From positions 11,516,377 to 11,580,376 of the forward strand of contig CP016211.1 in assembly GCA_001931535.1 (NCBI GenBank): DNA of 64,000 bases, written 5' to 3'. The translations under genes and the position numbers were made by a program. Every line of letters starts with the position of its first letter. Positions within the stretch are counted from its first letter, which is position 1. The DNA is from Minicystis rosea (GTDB taxonomy: Bacteria > Myxococcota_A > Polyangia > Polyangiales > Polyangiaceae). The notes under the pieces are model-generated. The model ran no database searches and was not told where the DNA came from. It saw nothing but the letters and a program-made list of their open reading frames with translations. Of the stretch, positions 16,779 through 25,881 are shown one piece after another.

Positions 16779-19342
16779 CGTCTACGGTTCGGCCTCTCGT
16801 CCTCGGCACCTTCGGTCTCGCACTCGTCGCTTGTGGATCCGGCGGTACCGCATCGTCCACGACCGGATCCGGGGGCACCACCTCGTCCACGACGTCCACG
16901 ACCGGCACCGGCGGCGCGCCGGGCGGCAATGGCACGGGCGGCAGCCTCGCGGTCGACGAGTGTGAGAATGGAACGGCCGAATGCGATCCCAACGCGGATT
17001 GCATCGACACCCCTGCTTATTACACCTGCGCCTGCAAGCCCGGCTACGAAGGCGACGGGAAGACGTGCACCGACATCGACGAGTGCCAGGCCTTCCTCGC
17101 CGACTGCGATCCCAACGCCTCCTGCACAAACCTCCCCGGCAGCTATTCCTGCGCTTGTCCGCTCGGCTTCGAGGGCGACGGGAAGACGTGCGCCGCCGTC
17201 TACACCGCCGTCGCCGCCGGCCAATTCCACGCCTGCGCCATCCGCGCCGACAAGACCATGTGGTGCTGGGGCCACAACACCAGCGGTCAGGCCGGGACCG
17301 GCACGAGCGATCCCATCTTCCTCCGGCCCGCACCGGCCGGCAATGGCACCGACTGGATTCAGGTGGGCGCGGGCGCGTCGTTCACCTGCGCGCTCGACGG
17401 CTCCAAACAGATCTCGTGTTGGGGCACGAACGGCGCCGGTCAGCTCGGCGACGGCACCGTCTCCACCCGGCTCTCGCCCACGCCGATGACGGGTGGTATC
17501 TCCGATTGGACCACGCTCGAGGTCGGCAACAACCATAGCTGCGCCCTTCGTCAAGATGGCTCGGTGTGGTGCTGGGGCGCCAACACACGTGGTCAGATTG
17601 GCGATGGCACCAACACCAACGCCACCGCGCCCACCGCCGTTTCCATGGCGGGGCCCTGGACCTCTGTCTCCGCCGGTGTCGAGTTCACCTGCGCGGTGAA
17701 GGCCGATCACACCCTCTGGTGCTGGGGCCTCGACACGAGCCGCCAGCTCGGCGACGGCAAGACCACCAACAGCAACATCCCCGTTCAGGAGAAGACGCTC
17801 GCCACCGATTGGGCCTCGGTCTCCGCGGGTAGCGCATATGCGTGCGGATTGAAGCTCGACGGCCGGCGCTACTGCTGGGGGACGAACTCGCTCGGTCAGG
17901 GCGGCGACACCACCATCCTTGCGCTCGCGCAGCCCACCGCGGCGGATACCGTCACTTCATGGAGCCGTATCGACGCCGGCGATCTCGCGGCCTGCGCGCT
18001 CCGCACCGACGGCACCTTGTGGTGCTGGGGTGATGGAAGCCTCGGGCAAACGGCGCAGCCCGGCGCCGAAGGCCCGCTCCTCACGCCGGCCCAAGTCGGC
18101 ACCGACAGCGATTGGACGGCCATCGCCAGCGGCCTTCGCTTCGCGTGCGGCCTTCGCCAAGGCGGTCACCTCCATTGTTGGGGCAACGCCAGCCGCGCGG
18201 CCCTCGGCCTCGGTTATGGCTCGGATCGCAGCGATCCCAGCCCCGTCGGCACTGCCGCCGACTGGGCCGATGTCCGCGTGCAGCTCGACGATGGTTGCGC
18301 CATTCGGACCAACGGCGATCTCCATTGCTGGGGTCGCAACGTCCTCGGCACCCTCGGCGATGGCACCACGGTGACCCGCAAAGATCCCGTGCCCGTCGGC
18401 GCCGGCAAGGTGTGGAAGCGTGTCGCGCTCGGCCGCACGCACACCTGCGGAATCGCCGCCGCGGATGCGACGGAAGGTGTCTATTGCTGGGGCGCCGACG
18501 CCAGCGGCGAGCAGGGCAATGGCACCGCGGGCGCGCAGCTCACGCCCTCGCCGATCACCGCGCCGACGGGGATCCCCACCGCGTGGATCTCCCTTGCGGC
18601 CGGCTTCAATCACACCTGCGCCGTCGGCCAGAACGGCGCGCTCTGGTGCTGGGGTCGCAACGCCAGCGGTCAGCTCGGCGACGCCAGCACCACGAACCGC
18701 ACCGATCCCAAACAGGTCTTGCCCACCGGCGCCGCCGATTGGATCGAGGTCTCCGCCGGCGGCGATTACACTTGCGCGCTGCGCGCCGCCGGAACGCTCT
18801 TTTGCTGGGGCGCGAACGGCTCCGGCCAGCTCGGCACCGGCGACATCGTCTCTCCGGTGACGGCCCCGACACAGATTGGCACCACCGCGTGGGCGGCCAT
18901 CGCCGCGGGCCAAACCCACACCTGCGCTGTCTCCAAGACAGGCACGCTCTCCTGCTGGGGCCTGAACACCAGCGGTCAAATCGGTTTGGGCAACACCACG
19001 AGCCCCGTCCTCGTGCCCACCCAGGTCGGCACCGACACGGATTGGGCGCGCCCGATCGTGGGACAAGGGCCCTCCACCTGCGCGCTGAAGACGAACGGCG
19101 ATCTCTATTGCTGGGGCGCCGGCTCCTATGGCCAGCTCGGCCAGGGCTCGCTCGCCGGCTCGACGTCCCCGAAGAAGGTCCCGAGCACCGGCCCCTGGAA
19201 AGCCGCCTCGTTCGGCAACGAGCACGCTTGTGGGATCGGCGGAGACGGGCTCCTCCTCTGCTGGGGCGCGAGCTACGGCGCGCAGCTCGGGAGTGGGCTG
19301 CCCATCGTCTCGACGCCCTCTCCAGTGCTCGATCCGTTCTGA
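16775..19342 (+). CDS. RCC1-repeat lipoprotein with EGF-like modules (second of tandem pair)
   Basis: An 855-residue paralogue of the preceding gene. The ATG at 16775 overlaps its stop by 4 bases and gives a clear lipoprotein signal (MTSTVRPLVLGTFGLALVAC). A Thr/Ser/Gly stalk is followed by two calcium-binding-type EGF modules (CENGTAECDPNADC and DIDECQAFLADCDPNASC) and 14 RCC1 blades with the same paired cysteines. The match in length, order and blade number points to tandem gene duplication followed by divergence. Coupled translation suggests equal expression and perhaps a heteromeric surface complex. RCC1 folds bind proteins or nucleic acids in known cases, but the ligand here is unknown. 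Confidence 0.85.
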   Translation: MTSTVRPLVLGTFGLALVACGSGGTASSTTGSGGTTSSTTSTTGTGGAPGGNGTGGSLAVDECENGTAECDPNADCIDTPAYYTCACKPGYEGDGKTCTDIDECQAFLADCDPNASCTNLPGSYSCACPLGFEGDGKTCAAVYTAVAAGQFHACAIRADKTMWCWGHNTSGQAGTGTSDPIFLRPAPAGNGTDWIQVGAGASFTCALDGSKQISCWGTNGAGQLGDGTVSTRLSPTPMTGGISDWTTLEVGNNHSCALRQDGSVWCWGANTRGQIGDGTNTNATAPTAVSMAGPWTSVSAGVEFTCAVKADHTLWCWGLDTSRQLGDGKTTNSNIPVQEKTLATDWASVSAGSAYACGLKLDGRRYCWGTNSLGQGGDTTILALAQPTAADTVTSWSRIDAGDLAACALRTDGTLWCWGDGSLGQTAQPGAEGPLLTPAQVGTDSDWTAIASGLRFACGLRQGGHLHCWGNASRAALGLGYGSDRSDPSPVGTAADWADVRVQLDDGCAIRTNGDLHCWGRNVLGTLGDGTTVTRKDPVPVGAGKVWKRVALGRTHTCGIAAADATEGVYCWGADASGEQGNGTAGAQLTPSPITAPTGIPTAWISLAAGFNHTCAVGQNGALWCWGRNASGQLGDASTTNRTDPKQVLPTGAADWIEVSAGGDYTCALRAAGTLFCWGANGSGQLGTGDIVSPVTAPTQIGTTAWAAIAAGQTHTCAVSKTGTLSCWGLNTSGQIGLGNTTSPVLVPTQVGTDTDWARPIVGQGPSTCALKTNGDLYCWGAGSYGQLGQGSLAGSTSPKKVPSTGPWKAASFGNEHACGIGGDGLLLCWGASYGAQLGSGLPIVSTPSPVLDPF

Positions 19343-19731
19343 GCCACGCGCCCTTTCGCGTGAGAGGTGGCGCCAGCGCATCGAGGATGGGCTCGCGCCA
19401 CGGTCGTGTCATGGAGACTTCTTCGTACGGCCTCAGGATTCGAGTGTGGGCCGAAAAACAAAGCTCGAACGCCCCATGACCCGTGATCCACGGGCCCAAG
19501 CACACTCCGATCCTGCTCGATCTTTCTTCGGTTTTCGCCGCTTCGATCTTCTGCTCAGCACCTCTGTCGAGCGCGTCTCGTGACCTTCCAGATGCGGAGT
19601 CGCAACATGGATGACGTCATCGCGTCGCAGGCGAGAGCCCACGGTGCCATGGCAGCTCGATAGGTTGCCCGGGCTCTCCGGCCGACCGGCCGAGAGGTGG
19701 GAAGAGAACCTCCAAGAAGGTCGAGGTCGCC
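19343..19731. other. Intergenic region, no gene seen
   Basis: 389 bases between the RCC1 pair and the collagen-like/PhoX gene. Reading frames here lack protein character. The last bases hold the ribosome site of the next gene (GAGG about 6-9 bases before ATG). The promoter of the next gene probably lies here, but no box is recognisable. Confidence 0.5.
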
Positions 19732-21792
19732 ATGAGGAATGGTTTCATCGAGAGAGCCTCTCGCGTGGGGCGGGTGTTGGTTTGGCTCGCCGTGGGCCTC
19801 GCCGCCGCCAATTGCGGAGGCGAGCAAGGCCTCCAAGGGCCGGCCGGTGCCAAGGGCGAGCCCGGCGCCCCGGGCCAGGATGGCACGAATGGCACCAACG
19901 GCACCGACGGTACCGACGGTGAGAATGGCACCGACGGCAAGGACGGTGAGAATGGCACCAACGGCACTGACGGCAAAGATGGTGAGAATGGCACCGACGG
20001 CAAGGACGGCAGCGCCAACACGCTGAGCTTCGTCCCCGTCGCCGCGCCGGTCACGGACGCCGAGAAGCGCCAAGTGATCTCCGCCCCCGAGGCCCGCGTC
20101 AACGGCGTCCCCTATGCGCTGAGCTACGTGGTCGAGGCGCGCAGCGGCGACGTCATCGGCACCGAGGTCTTCGGCCGCATCACCGACAAGAACGGCCAGC
20201 CGGTGAAGAACGCCGACAACTCGGACTTCATCTCTCCTTCCAACGATTTCTCATCCATTCTCCAGGTGGGCGGCAAGCTCTTCGAGGTCACCCATTTCGA
20301 GACCCAGCCGGGCGCCATGTACCTGAGCACCTTGACGCAGGACGCTCAGGGCAAGCTCTCGATCGACAGCACCAAGCCCGTCGACTTCTCGGGCGTTCAC
20401 GGCCTGTGGAACCCGTGCGCCGGCAGCGTGACGCCGTGGGGCACGCACCTCGGCTCGGAGGAGTATCCGCAGGACGGTCGCCAAACCGAAGGCGCCACCA
20501 CCACGGCGCTGGTCACGGGCAGCGCCAACGTCAACATCCTGCGGTATTGGGGGCTCGATCCGGCGACCGCCACCGTGGCGCAGGCCAAGGCGGTCTTCAA
20601 TCCCTACCACTATGGTTTCCCGGTCGAGGTCGCCGTCGACGTCTCGGCCAAGACCACCGTCAAGAAGCACTATGCGATGGGCCGCCACGCGGTGGAGCTC
20701 GCTTATGTGATGCCGGATCAAAAGACCGTCTACATCACCGACGACGGCACCAACGATTCGCTCCAGATGTTCGTCGCCAAGACGGCCGGCGATCTCTCGG
20801 AAGGCCGCCTCTACGCCGCGCGCTGGTTCCAGACGAGCCCCGCGGGCGCGCCCCACGGCACGGCGGACATCTATTGGATCGAGCTCGGCCAGAGCGCCAA
20901 ATCCTCCGACGTGGAGATGCTCGTCAACAATGGCATCAAGTTCTCCGACATCTTCGATGTCGAGACGCCCCACGTCGATCCCGCCACCAGCAAGCCCGAT
21001 GGCACCTGCGACGGCGCCGCCCAAGGCTTCCGCTGGGTGAACGTCGACTCCGCCGCGCCCGGCGAGTGCATCCGCCTCAAGACGGGCATGGAGCTCGCGG
21101 CCTCGCGCCTCGAAAACCGCCGCTATGCCGCCTACCTCGGCGCGACCACCGAGTTCCGCAAGCTCGAGGGCATCACCTACAACGCCGAAGGCCACCGCCT
21201 CTACGTGTCCTTCAGCGAGCTCAACAACGGCACGGAGCACAACAACGCCAAGTCCGATCTCGGCGGCCCGAACCACATCCGCCTCGCCGCCAACAAGTGC
21301 GGTGCCGTGTTCGAGTTCGTCATCGAAAAGGATCCCGTCATCGGCACCGACTACGTGGCGCACGCCGCGCGGGCGCTGGTCGAGGGCATCTGGCTCCAAG
21401 ACCCGGCGAACCCGAACCCGTATCCCGCGGACAGCCCTTATGCGGGGAAGAACGAGTGCTCGGTGAGCAGCATCGCCAACCCCGACAACCTCAGCTTCGT
21501 GCCCGGATTCGACACTCTCATCATCGGTGAGGACTCCGGCTCGGAGCACCAGAACGACGCCGTCTGGGCCTACAACCTCGGGACGGGCGAGCTCAATCGC
21601 ATCCTCACCACGCCGTACGGCGCCGAGACCACCGGCGTGTATTTCTATCCGGACATCGGCGGTCACGCGTACATCAAGACGCAGGTGCAGCACCCGTATG
21701 GCGAGTCCGATCAAACGCAGTCCATGGGCGCGAGCGATCTGCGCTCGTACACGGGTTACATCGGGCCGCTGCCCAGCATGAGCGTCAAGTGA
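19732..21792 (+). CDS. Collagen-like repeat/PhoX-type (DUF839) lipoprotein
   Basis: A 686-residue exported protein. A lipoprotein-like signal ends AAANC at residue 28. Next come 22 uninterrupted Gly-X-Y triplets (residues about 30-95) rich in GTD, GEN and GKD. Then a large domain of the PhoX/DUF839 phosphatase family, with typical motifs PSNDFSSIL, GVHGLWNPCAGSVTPWGTHL, YAMGRHAVELAY and DDGTNDSLQMFVA. PhoX enzymes are Ca/Fe-dependent alkaline phosphatases of the periplasm or surface. The position where PhoX usually has Cys-Glu-Glu reads SEE here, so an iron ligand may be missing and activity is uncertain. The collagen-like part may trimerise the protein or act as a stalk. A strong hairpin follows. 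Confidence 0.82.
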   Translation: MRNGFIERASRVGRVLVWLAVGLAAANCGGEQGLQGPAGAKGEPGAPGQDGTNGTNGTDGTDGENGTDGKDGENGTNGTDGKDGENGTDGKDGSANTLSFVPVAAPVTDAEKRQVISAPEARVNGVPYALSYVVEARSGDVIGTEVFGRITDKNGQPVKNADNSDFISPSNDFSSILQVGGKLFEVTHFETQPGAMYLSTLTQDAQGKLSIDSTKPVDFSGVHGLWNPCAGSVTPWGTHLGSEEYPQDGRQTEGATTTALVTGSANVNILRYWGLDPATATVAQAKAVFNPYHYGFPVEVAVDVSAKTTVKKHYAMGRHAVELAYVMPDQKTVYITDDGTNDSLQMFVAKTAGDLSEGRLYAARWFQTSPAGAPHGTADIYWIELGQSAKSSDVEMLVNNGIKFSDIFDVETPHVDPATSKPDGTCDGAAQGFRWVNVDSAAPGECIRLKTGMELAASRLENRRYAAYLGATTEFRKLEGITYNAEGHRLYVSFSELNNGTEHNNAKSDLGGPNHIRLAANKCGAVFEFVIEKDPVIGTDYVAHAARALVEGIWLQDPANPNPYPADSPYAGKNECSVSSIANPDNLSFVPGFDTLIIGEDSGSEHQNDAVWAYNLGTGELNRILTTPYGAETTGVYFYPDIGGHAYIKTQVQHPYGESDQTQSMGASDLRSYTGYIGPLPSMSVK
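19819..20016 (+). repeat. Collagen-like Gly-X-Y repeat segment
   Basis: 22 consecutive Gly-X-Y triplets, later ones built from near-identical 9- and 18-base units (GGC ACC GAC, GGC AAG GAC, GAG AAT). Copy number could change by slippage without breaking the frame. Confidence 0.85.
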
Positions 21793-21796
21793 GCGA

Positions 21797-21828
21797 AAGG
21801 CGGCTCCGGGATCGCTCGGAGCCGCCTT
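21797..21828. terminator. Hairpin after the collagen-like/PhoX gene
   Basis: Perfect 12-bp stem AAGGCGGCTCCG / CGGAGCCGCCTT with an 8-base loop, 4 bases after the stop codon. No T-tract. Confidence 0.75.
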
Positions 21829-21852
21829 CACTACCGCGCGGGAAGGAGCCCT

Positions 21853-23597
21853 ATGCTTCGTCGAATGCACCTCTTCGGCGCGCTCGCCGTCGCGACGGCC
21901 GCCGCGCTCGCGATCTCTCTCGTGCCTAGCCGGCGCGTGCCCGTGTCGCCTCCCGCGGCGAGCGCGCGCCCGGCATTGGCCCTGCCGGCGCCGCCGCGGA
22001 GTGATCGGCCCGCGCTCGAGAACCTCACGGCGTATCTCCCGTCGCAGTGCTACGCGGTCACCCAAGATCCCGGGTCGACCCGCACGCACAATGGTTGTTT
22101 CACCTGCCACCAGCGCTCCCAAGCCCCCAACTACACGGATGACGCCGACGTGCAGACGTCGATGTCGCTGCCCCGCTTCGCCACGGAGAACCGCTGGTCG
22201 AACCTGTGGAGCCCGCCGCCGCCCGTGACGCTGTCGGACGCCGAGATCCTCGAGCGCGTCCGGCATAGCAATTATCGCAACGACGACGGCACGCTCGTGC
22301 TCGCCCAAGCGCTCGCGAATCCGCCGGCCTCGTGGGACACCGATGGCAATGGGCAGTGGAACGGCTTCGTTCCCGACTGCCATTTTCACGTCGACGCCGA
22401 GGGCTGGGATCGCGATCCCGGCGGCCGCCCCACCGGCTGGCGTGCCTATGCCTACGTGCCCACACCGGGCCTGTTCTGGCCCACCAATGGCTCGGTGGGC
22501 GACGCTTTCATCCGTCTTCCGGAGGCCTATCGCCAGGACGAGAGTGGCAAGGAGAGCCTCTCCGTCTATGCCCTCAACTTGGCCATCATCGAGGCCATGA
22601 TTCGGCGTGTGTCGGTGCCCATTCCCCCGACCGACGAGAAGGCGCTGGGGGTGGATCTGGACAACGATGGTGTCCTCGGCACGGCGCGCACCGTGGCTTT
22701 CGTGTGGCCGCCGCGGAAGGAGAGACCCTTTCATTACGTCGGCAAAGCGGCCGGGCTCGATGCGGCGAAGACCGGGCAGCCCGTGGCCGGGCTGTTTCCG
22801 GCGGGCACCGAGATCCTCCACAGCCTGCGTTACCTCGATGTCGAGGGAGGGCAGGTGAAGATGGCGGCGCGCCTCAAAGAGCTACGCTACATGCGCAAAA
22901 CGCGCTTCGCCACGTACAGCGATCTCGATCTCGCGGCCAAGGCGGAGATGCGCGAGAAGGCCAAGAAGCCCGATCGGCTCAAGCACATCTTGGGCGACGC
23001 CGAGCGTGGTGTCTCCACGGGCACAGGGTGGCGGATGTCGGGCTTCATCGAGGATGCCCGCGGCGCGCTGCGCCCGCAAAGCCTGGAGGAGACCGCCGCC
23101 TGCATTGGTTGTCACGGCGGCGTGGGGGCGACCGTGGACAGCACCTTCAGCTTCGCGCGCAAGCTGGGCGATGGGGCCTTGGGGCAGGTTGGTATCACGG
23201 GGCCTCGCGCGGCCTCGCCGGCGTCCCCGAGCCGCGCCGCGCCGACGGCCGCGGCGAATACCAAGCCTTCCTCGAAGAGGTCGGCAGCGGCGACGATTTC
23301 CGCTCCAACACCGAAGTCGAAAAGCGCTTCTTCGACGCGAATGGCAAGCTCCGGCCGGACATGGCGCGCGCCTTGTCCAAAGACATCTCCGTGCTCGTCA
23401 TCCCCTCGCCGGAGCGCGCTTTGGCGCTCGATCGCGCCTATCTCGGCCTCGTCCTCGCCCAATCGTTCGCGAAGGGACGCGATGTGGTGCTCGGGGCTCC
23501 ACACGTCCACCGGCGCGTCGAGCAGGACACGCCGACAGGCATTCAAACGCCCATCGAGCCGTCGTGGAAAGTGCCTGAAGGGGTGGCCTCTCGCTGA
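21853..23597 (+). pseudogene. Two-haem cytochrome c-like exported protein, frameshifted
   Basis: The first frame from ATG 21853 reads well to about 23185. It has a signal anchor (LFGALAVATAAALAISLV) and two CxxCH haem sites: CFTCH near residue 80 and CIGCH near 418. After that the frame becomes Ser/Arg-rich noise, while the frame two bases later continues as protein (ADGRGEYQAFLEEVGSGDD, then LVIPSPERALALDRAYLGL) to a stop at 23597. Restoring one base in the cagg/ttgg stretch at 23185-23190 would read LGQGWYH and give about 581 residues. It is either a recent frameshift or a sequencing error. As sequenced, the first frame runs on to 23748. An extracytoplasmic electron-transfer role fits the neighbours. 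Confidence 0.72.
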
Positions 23598-23661
23598 AGC
23601 CAAGACCGAGAGAGCTGCCATGGGCGGCTCCCTCGGTTTTGCGTGTCGCGAGGCGAGCCGC

Positions 23662-23687
23662 GCAGCCTGTCGACGTCGACAGGCTGC
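23662..23687. terminator. Perfect 26-bp palindrome between convergent genes
   Basis: GCAGCCTGTCGAC joined directly to GTCGACAGGCTGC, no loop, between the cytochrome gene and the DUF1501 gene that run towards each other. As RNA it forms the same hairpin on both strands. Probable bidirectional terminator. Confidence 0.65.
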
Positions 23688-23693
23688 CTGCGC

Positions 23694-25139
23694 TCAGCCG
23701 TTCTTGAGAATGGCTTTGATGAGCTGGGGGCTCTGGTTCGAGATGTGATCGTAGGGCAGACCGGCTGCGTGCAGCACGGTCGCGTGCACGTCCGACGGCT
23801 TCACGATGGTGCCAAAATCGTCGTCCGGAGCGCCGGTGCTCAGGTTCATCGGGCGAGAATCGTAGTTCGAGTCGCGGTTCCCGCCGACGGAGAGGTTGCC
23901 CTTGATGCCCTGACCGGCGACGAGGCACGCCGACGAGAGGTGATGATCGCGCCCGCCTTGCGGGTTGATCACCGGCGAGCGCGCGAACTCCGAGAAGCAC
24001 ACCAGCGTGGTGCGGTCCCAGAACGATTTGCCGTTCTTGTCCTCGGTGTTCTTGAGGAAGGTGATGAGCTCGCTCACCGCCTCGAAGCCGGCCCGCTGCT
24101 GGGCCGGGTGATTCGAAGGCCAGTTGTCCTCGAAATGGGCGTCGGTCACGTTCACCAGCCGGAGCAAAACCACCTGGGAGATCCGGTTGGTGAGCGCCTG
24201 TGCCGCGAGCGCCGCCTGCCCGCGCGGCTTGCCCGCGAGGGTCGACGCGGGGCTCGCCTTGTTGACGCTGAACGTGTCGTAGAGCTTGTCGAGCGGGCTC
24301 CCCGCCGTGGGGTTGGCCTTGAAATCGAAATGCTTCCACAGACCGCCGTTGGCCAAGGACTGCGCCGAGCTCCACGCGGAGAGGTGCGTCGAGACTTGGC
24401 CGGTCGCGTCGAGCTGCCGCTCCACGCAGAAGGGCCCGTGATGGAACTCGGCCGCGGCCTGCGTCACCTTGCCATCGAGGCCGACGGCCGCGTTCAACGG
24501 CCGCAGCACTTGCAACATGGCATTGTAGTCCGGCACGGAGAGGCCGCTCGCCAGCGGCGAGAGACCTTCGTTGTACGTCTCCGCGCCGCCGCCCACGAGA
24601 CTCGGAATCTGGTAGCCGCCGAGCTCGCCGGAGGCCGCGGCCCACCACGTCTCGAGCGAGCTGCCCGAGGCCGCGAGGCCGCGGGGGAACTTGCCCGTGA
24701 GGAAGTAACGGCGCCCCACTTCGTGCGTGAGCGTGCCCATGTTCACGCCGCGGATGACGCAGAGCTCTTCGTAATGCTCGGCCGCGAGCTTGCCGATGGC
24801 GGGCCCGAAGGTGATGTTGCTGCCATTCGGCTTCACGAGGCCCGTGCCGCCGGTGTCGTCGATGGCCTTTTGGGTCGCGGGATCGGTGACCAGATCGAAG
24901 CCGGTGTAAATGCCGGCCGCCGGATCGCCGAACTGCTGGTGGTTGCGCGGATCGAGGCTGTAGAGCGTGTCCCAGCCGCTCGCGAACTCGCAGAGCACGA
25001 GGAGCGGTGCGTCGTCCGGATCGCCGACGTCCGCGCGCGCATGGCGCAGGCCGAGGAATCCATCGAGGATGAGCGCGCCGGATCCGGCGCCGAGAGCCCC
25101 GAGCAATGCGCGTCGGGAGAGCATGCCTTTGTGCTTCAT
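23694..25139 (-). CDS. Tat-exported DUF1501 protein
   Basis: A 481-residue protein starting with a twin-arginine signal (LSRRALLGALGAGSGALIL). It has DUF1501 family features, an alkaline-phosphatase/sulfatase-like fold of unknown activity: PLLVLCEFASGWDT near the N-terminus, TLVCFSEFARSPVINPQGGRDHH with possible metal-binding residues at about 375-400, and SDVHATVLHAAGLPYD near the end. DUF1501 proteins are usually encoded next to DUF1549/DUF1588-type cytochrome-like proteins, and that is the case here. It is third in an operon, 16 bases after the preceding lipoprotein gene. Tat export suggests it folds with a cofactor in the cytoplasm before export. Confidence 0.88.
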   Translation of the reverse strand: MKHKGMLSRRALLGALGAGSGALILDGFLGLRHARADVGDPDDAPLLVLCEFASGWDTLYSLDPRNHQQFGDPAAGIYTGFDLVTDPATQKAIDDTGGTGLVKPNGSNITFGPAIGKLAAEHYEELCVIRGVNMGTLTHEVGRRYFLTGKFPRGLAASGSSLETWWAAASGELGGYQIPSLVGGGAETYNEGLSPLASGLSVPDYNAMLQVLRPLNAAVGLDGKVTQAAAEFHHGPFCVERQLDATGQVSTHLSAWSSAQSLANGGLWKHFDFKANPTAGSPLDKLYDTFSVNKASPASTLAGKPRGQAALAAQALTNRISQVVLLRLVNVTDAHFEDNWPSNHPAQQRAGFEAVSELITFLKNTEDKNGKSFWDRTTLVCFSEFARSPVINPQGGRDHHLSSACLVAGQGIKGNLSVGGNRDSNYDSRPMNLSTGAPDDDFGTIVKPSDVHATVLHAAGLPYDHISNQSPQLIKAILKNG

Positions 25140-25155
25140 GTCCCTCGCGTCCTCC

Positions 25156-25881
25156 TCAATCGTTGTGGAACAGCGGCGACTCGAAGAGCGCCACGCAGAC
25201 GCCCCGATAGCCTTCCGCGGCCGGGGTCAGCTCACCACCATTGGGCAGGCTCACGCTCGCCACTCCCGCGTCGTAGACCTTTTGCAGCGCCGGAATCATC
25301 GCATCGTCCGCCGCGATCCGGAGCCCGAGGAAGCGCAGCACCAGATACCGGAGGTTCTCCGCGATCTGCTCGCTCGTCGCCGTCCCGTCCACGGGCGCCT
25401 TGGGGAACAGCGTGCGCGTCGCGGGATCGGCGCGCTTCTGATCGTTCTTCGCCATCTGCATGCAGATGTCCCGCGCGGCGTCGCCGACGAACTTGAGATA
25501 CAGCGCGTTCGGCACCGTGCTCTCGTCCGTCGACGTCTGGTAATCCGGCCGACCCAGCGCCTTGCCGAAGGCGGCGTCGCTGAAGCCATCGACACCGTTG
25601 TACATCCAGCGAATGGGATTGCCGTAAACGTCGTTGCCGGCGACCTTCGTCATCGACGCTTGGAGCGTGTCGATGCGCATGCGCTGCACCCCGCGGCGCG
25701 GCGGCGGCTTGGTGCCGGCGCCCAGATCGTGCGGCGCGGCCTGCGTCGTCTCCTCGACGGGGACGCCGGGCGGATCGCCGTCATCATGCTTGCCTCCGGT
25801 GGTGGTGGCCGTGCCCGTGCCCGACCCATTGCAGGCGGCCAGCGCGAGCGAGAGGCAGAGTGCGATGCGTGCCTGACTCAT
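25156..25881 (-). CDS. Lipoprotein of the DUF1501 operon
   Basis: A 241-residue lipoprotein (MSQARIALCLSLALAAC). The ATG at 25881 overlaps the stop of the upstream gene by 4 bases (ATGA). The mature part begins with a Thr/Gly linker and has a helical domain with YGNPIRWMYNGVDGFSD, ICMQMAKNDQKRAD and a C-terminal YRGVCVALFESPLFHND. The last segment resembles the C-termini of DUF1549/DUF1585-type proteins that pair with DUF1501. No CxxCH is present. I do not recognise a named family. The tight coupling on both sides says it works with the two flanking proteins. Confidence 0.7.
   Translation of the reverse strand: MSQARIALCLSLALAACNGSGTGTATTTGGKHDDGDPPGVPVEETTQAAPHDLGAGTKPPPRRGVQRMRIDTLQASMTKVAGNDVYGNPIRWMYNGVDGFSDAAFGKALGRPDYQTSTDESTVPNALYLKFVGDAARDICMQMAKNDQKRADPATRTLFPKAPVDGTATSEQIAENLRYLVLRFLGLRIAADDAMIPALQKVYDAGVASVSLPNGGELTPAAEGYRGVCVALFESPLFHND

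Noticed and set aside
20251..22821. 856-codon minus-strand open frame opposite PhoX and cytochrome genes
   Set aside because: Crosses the terminator hairpin and two recognised genes; no protein motif found.
23598..23748. C-terminal extension of the cytochrome-like protein in the first frame
   Set aside because: The sequence after about 23190 in this frame is Ser/Arg-rich and passes through the palindrome into the opposing gene; it is a result of the frameshift.
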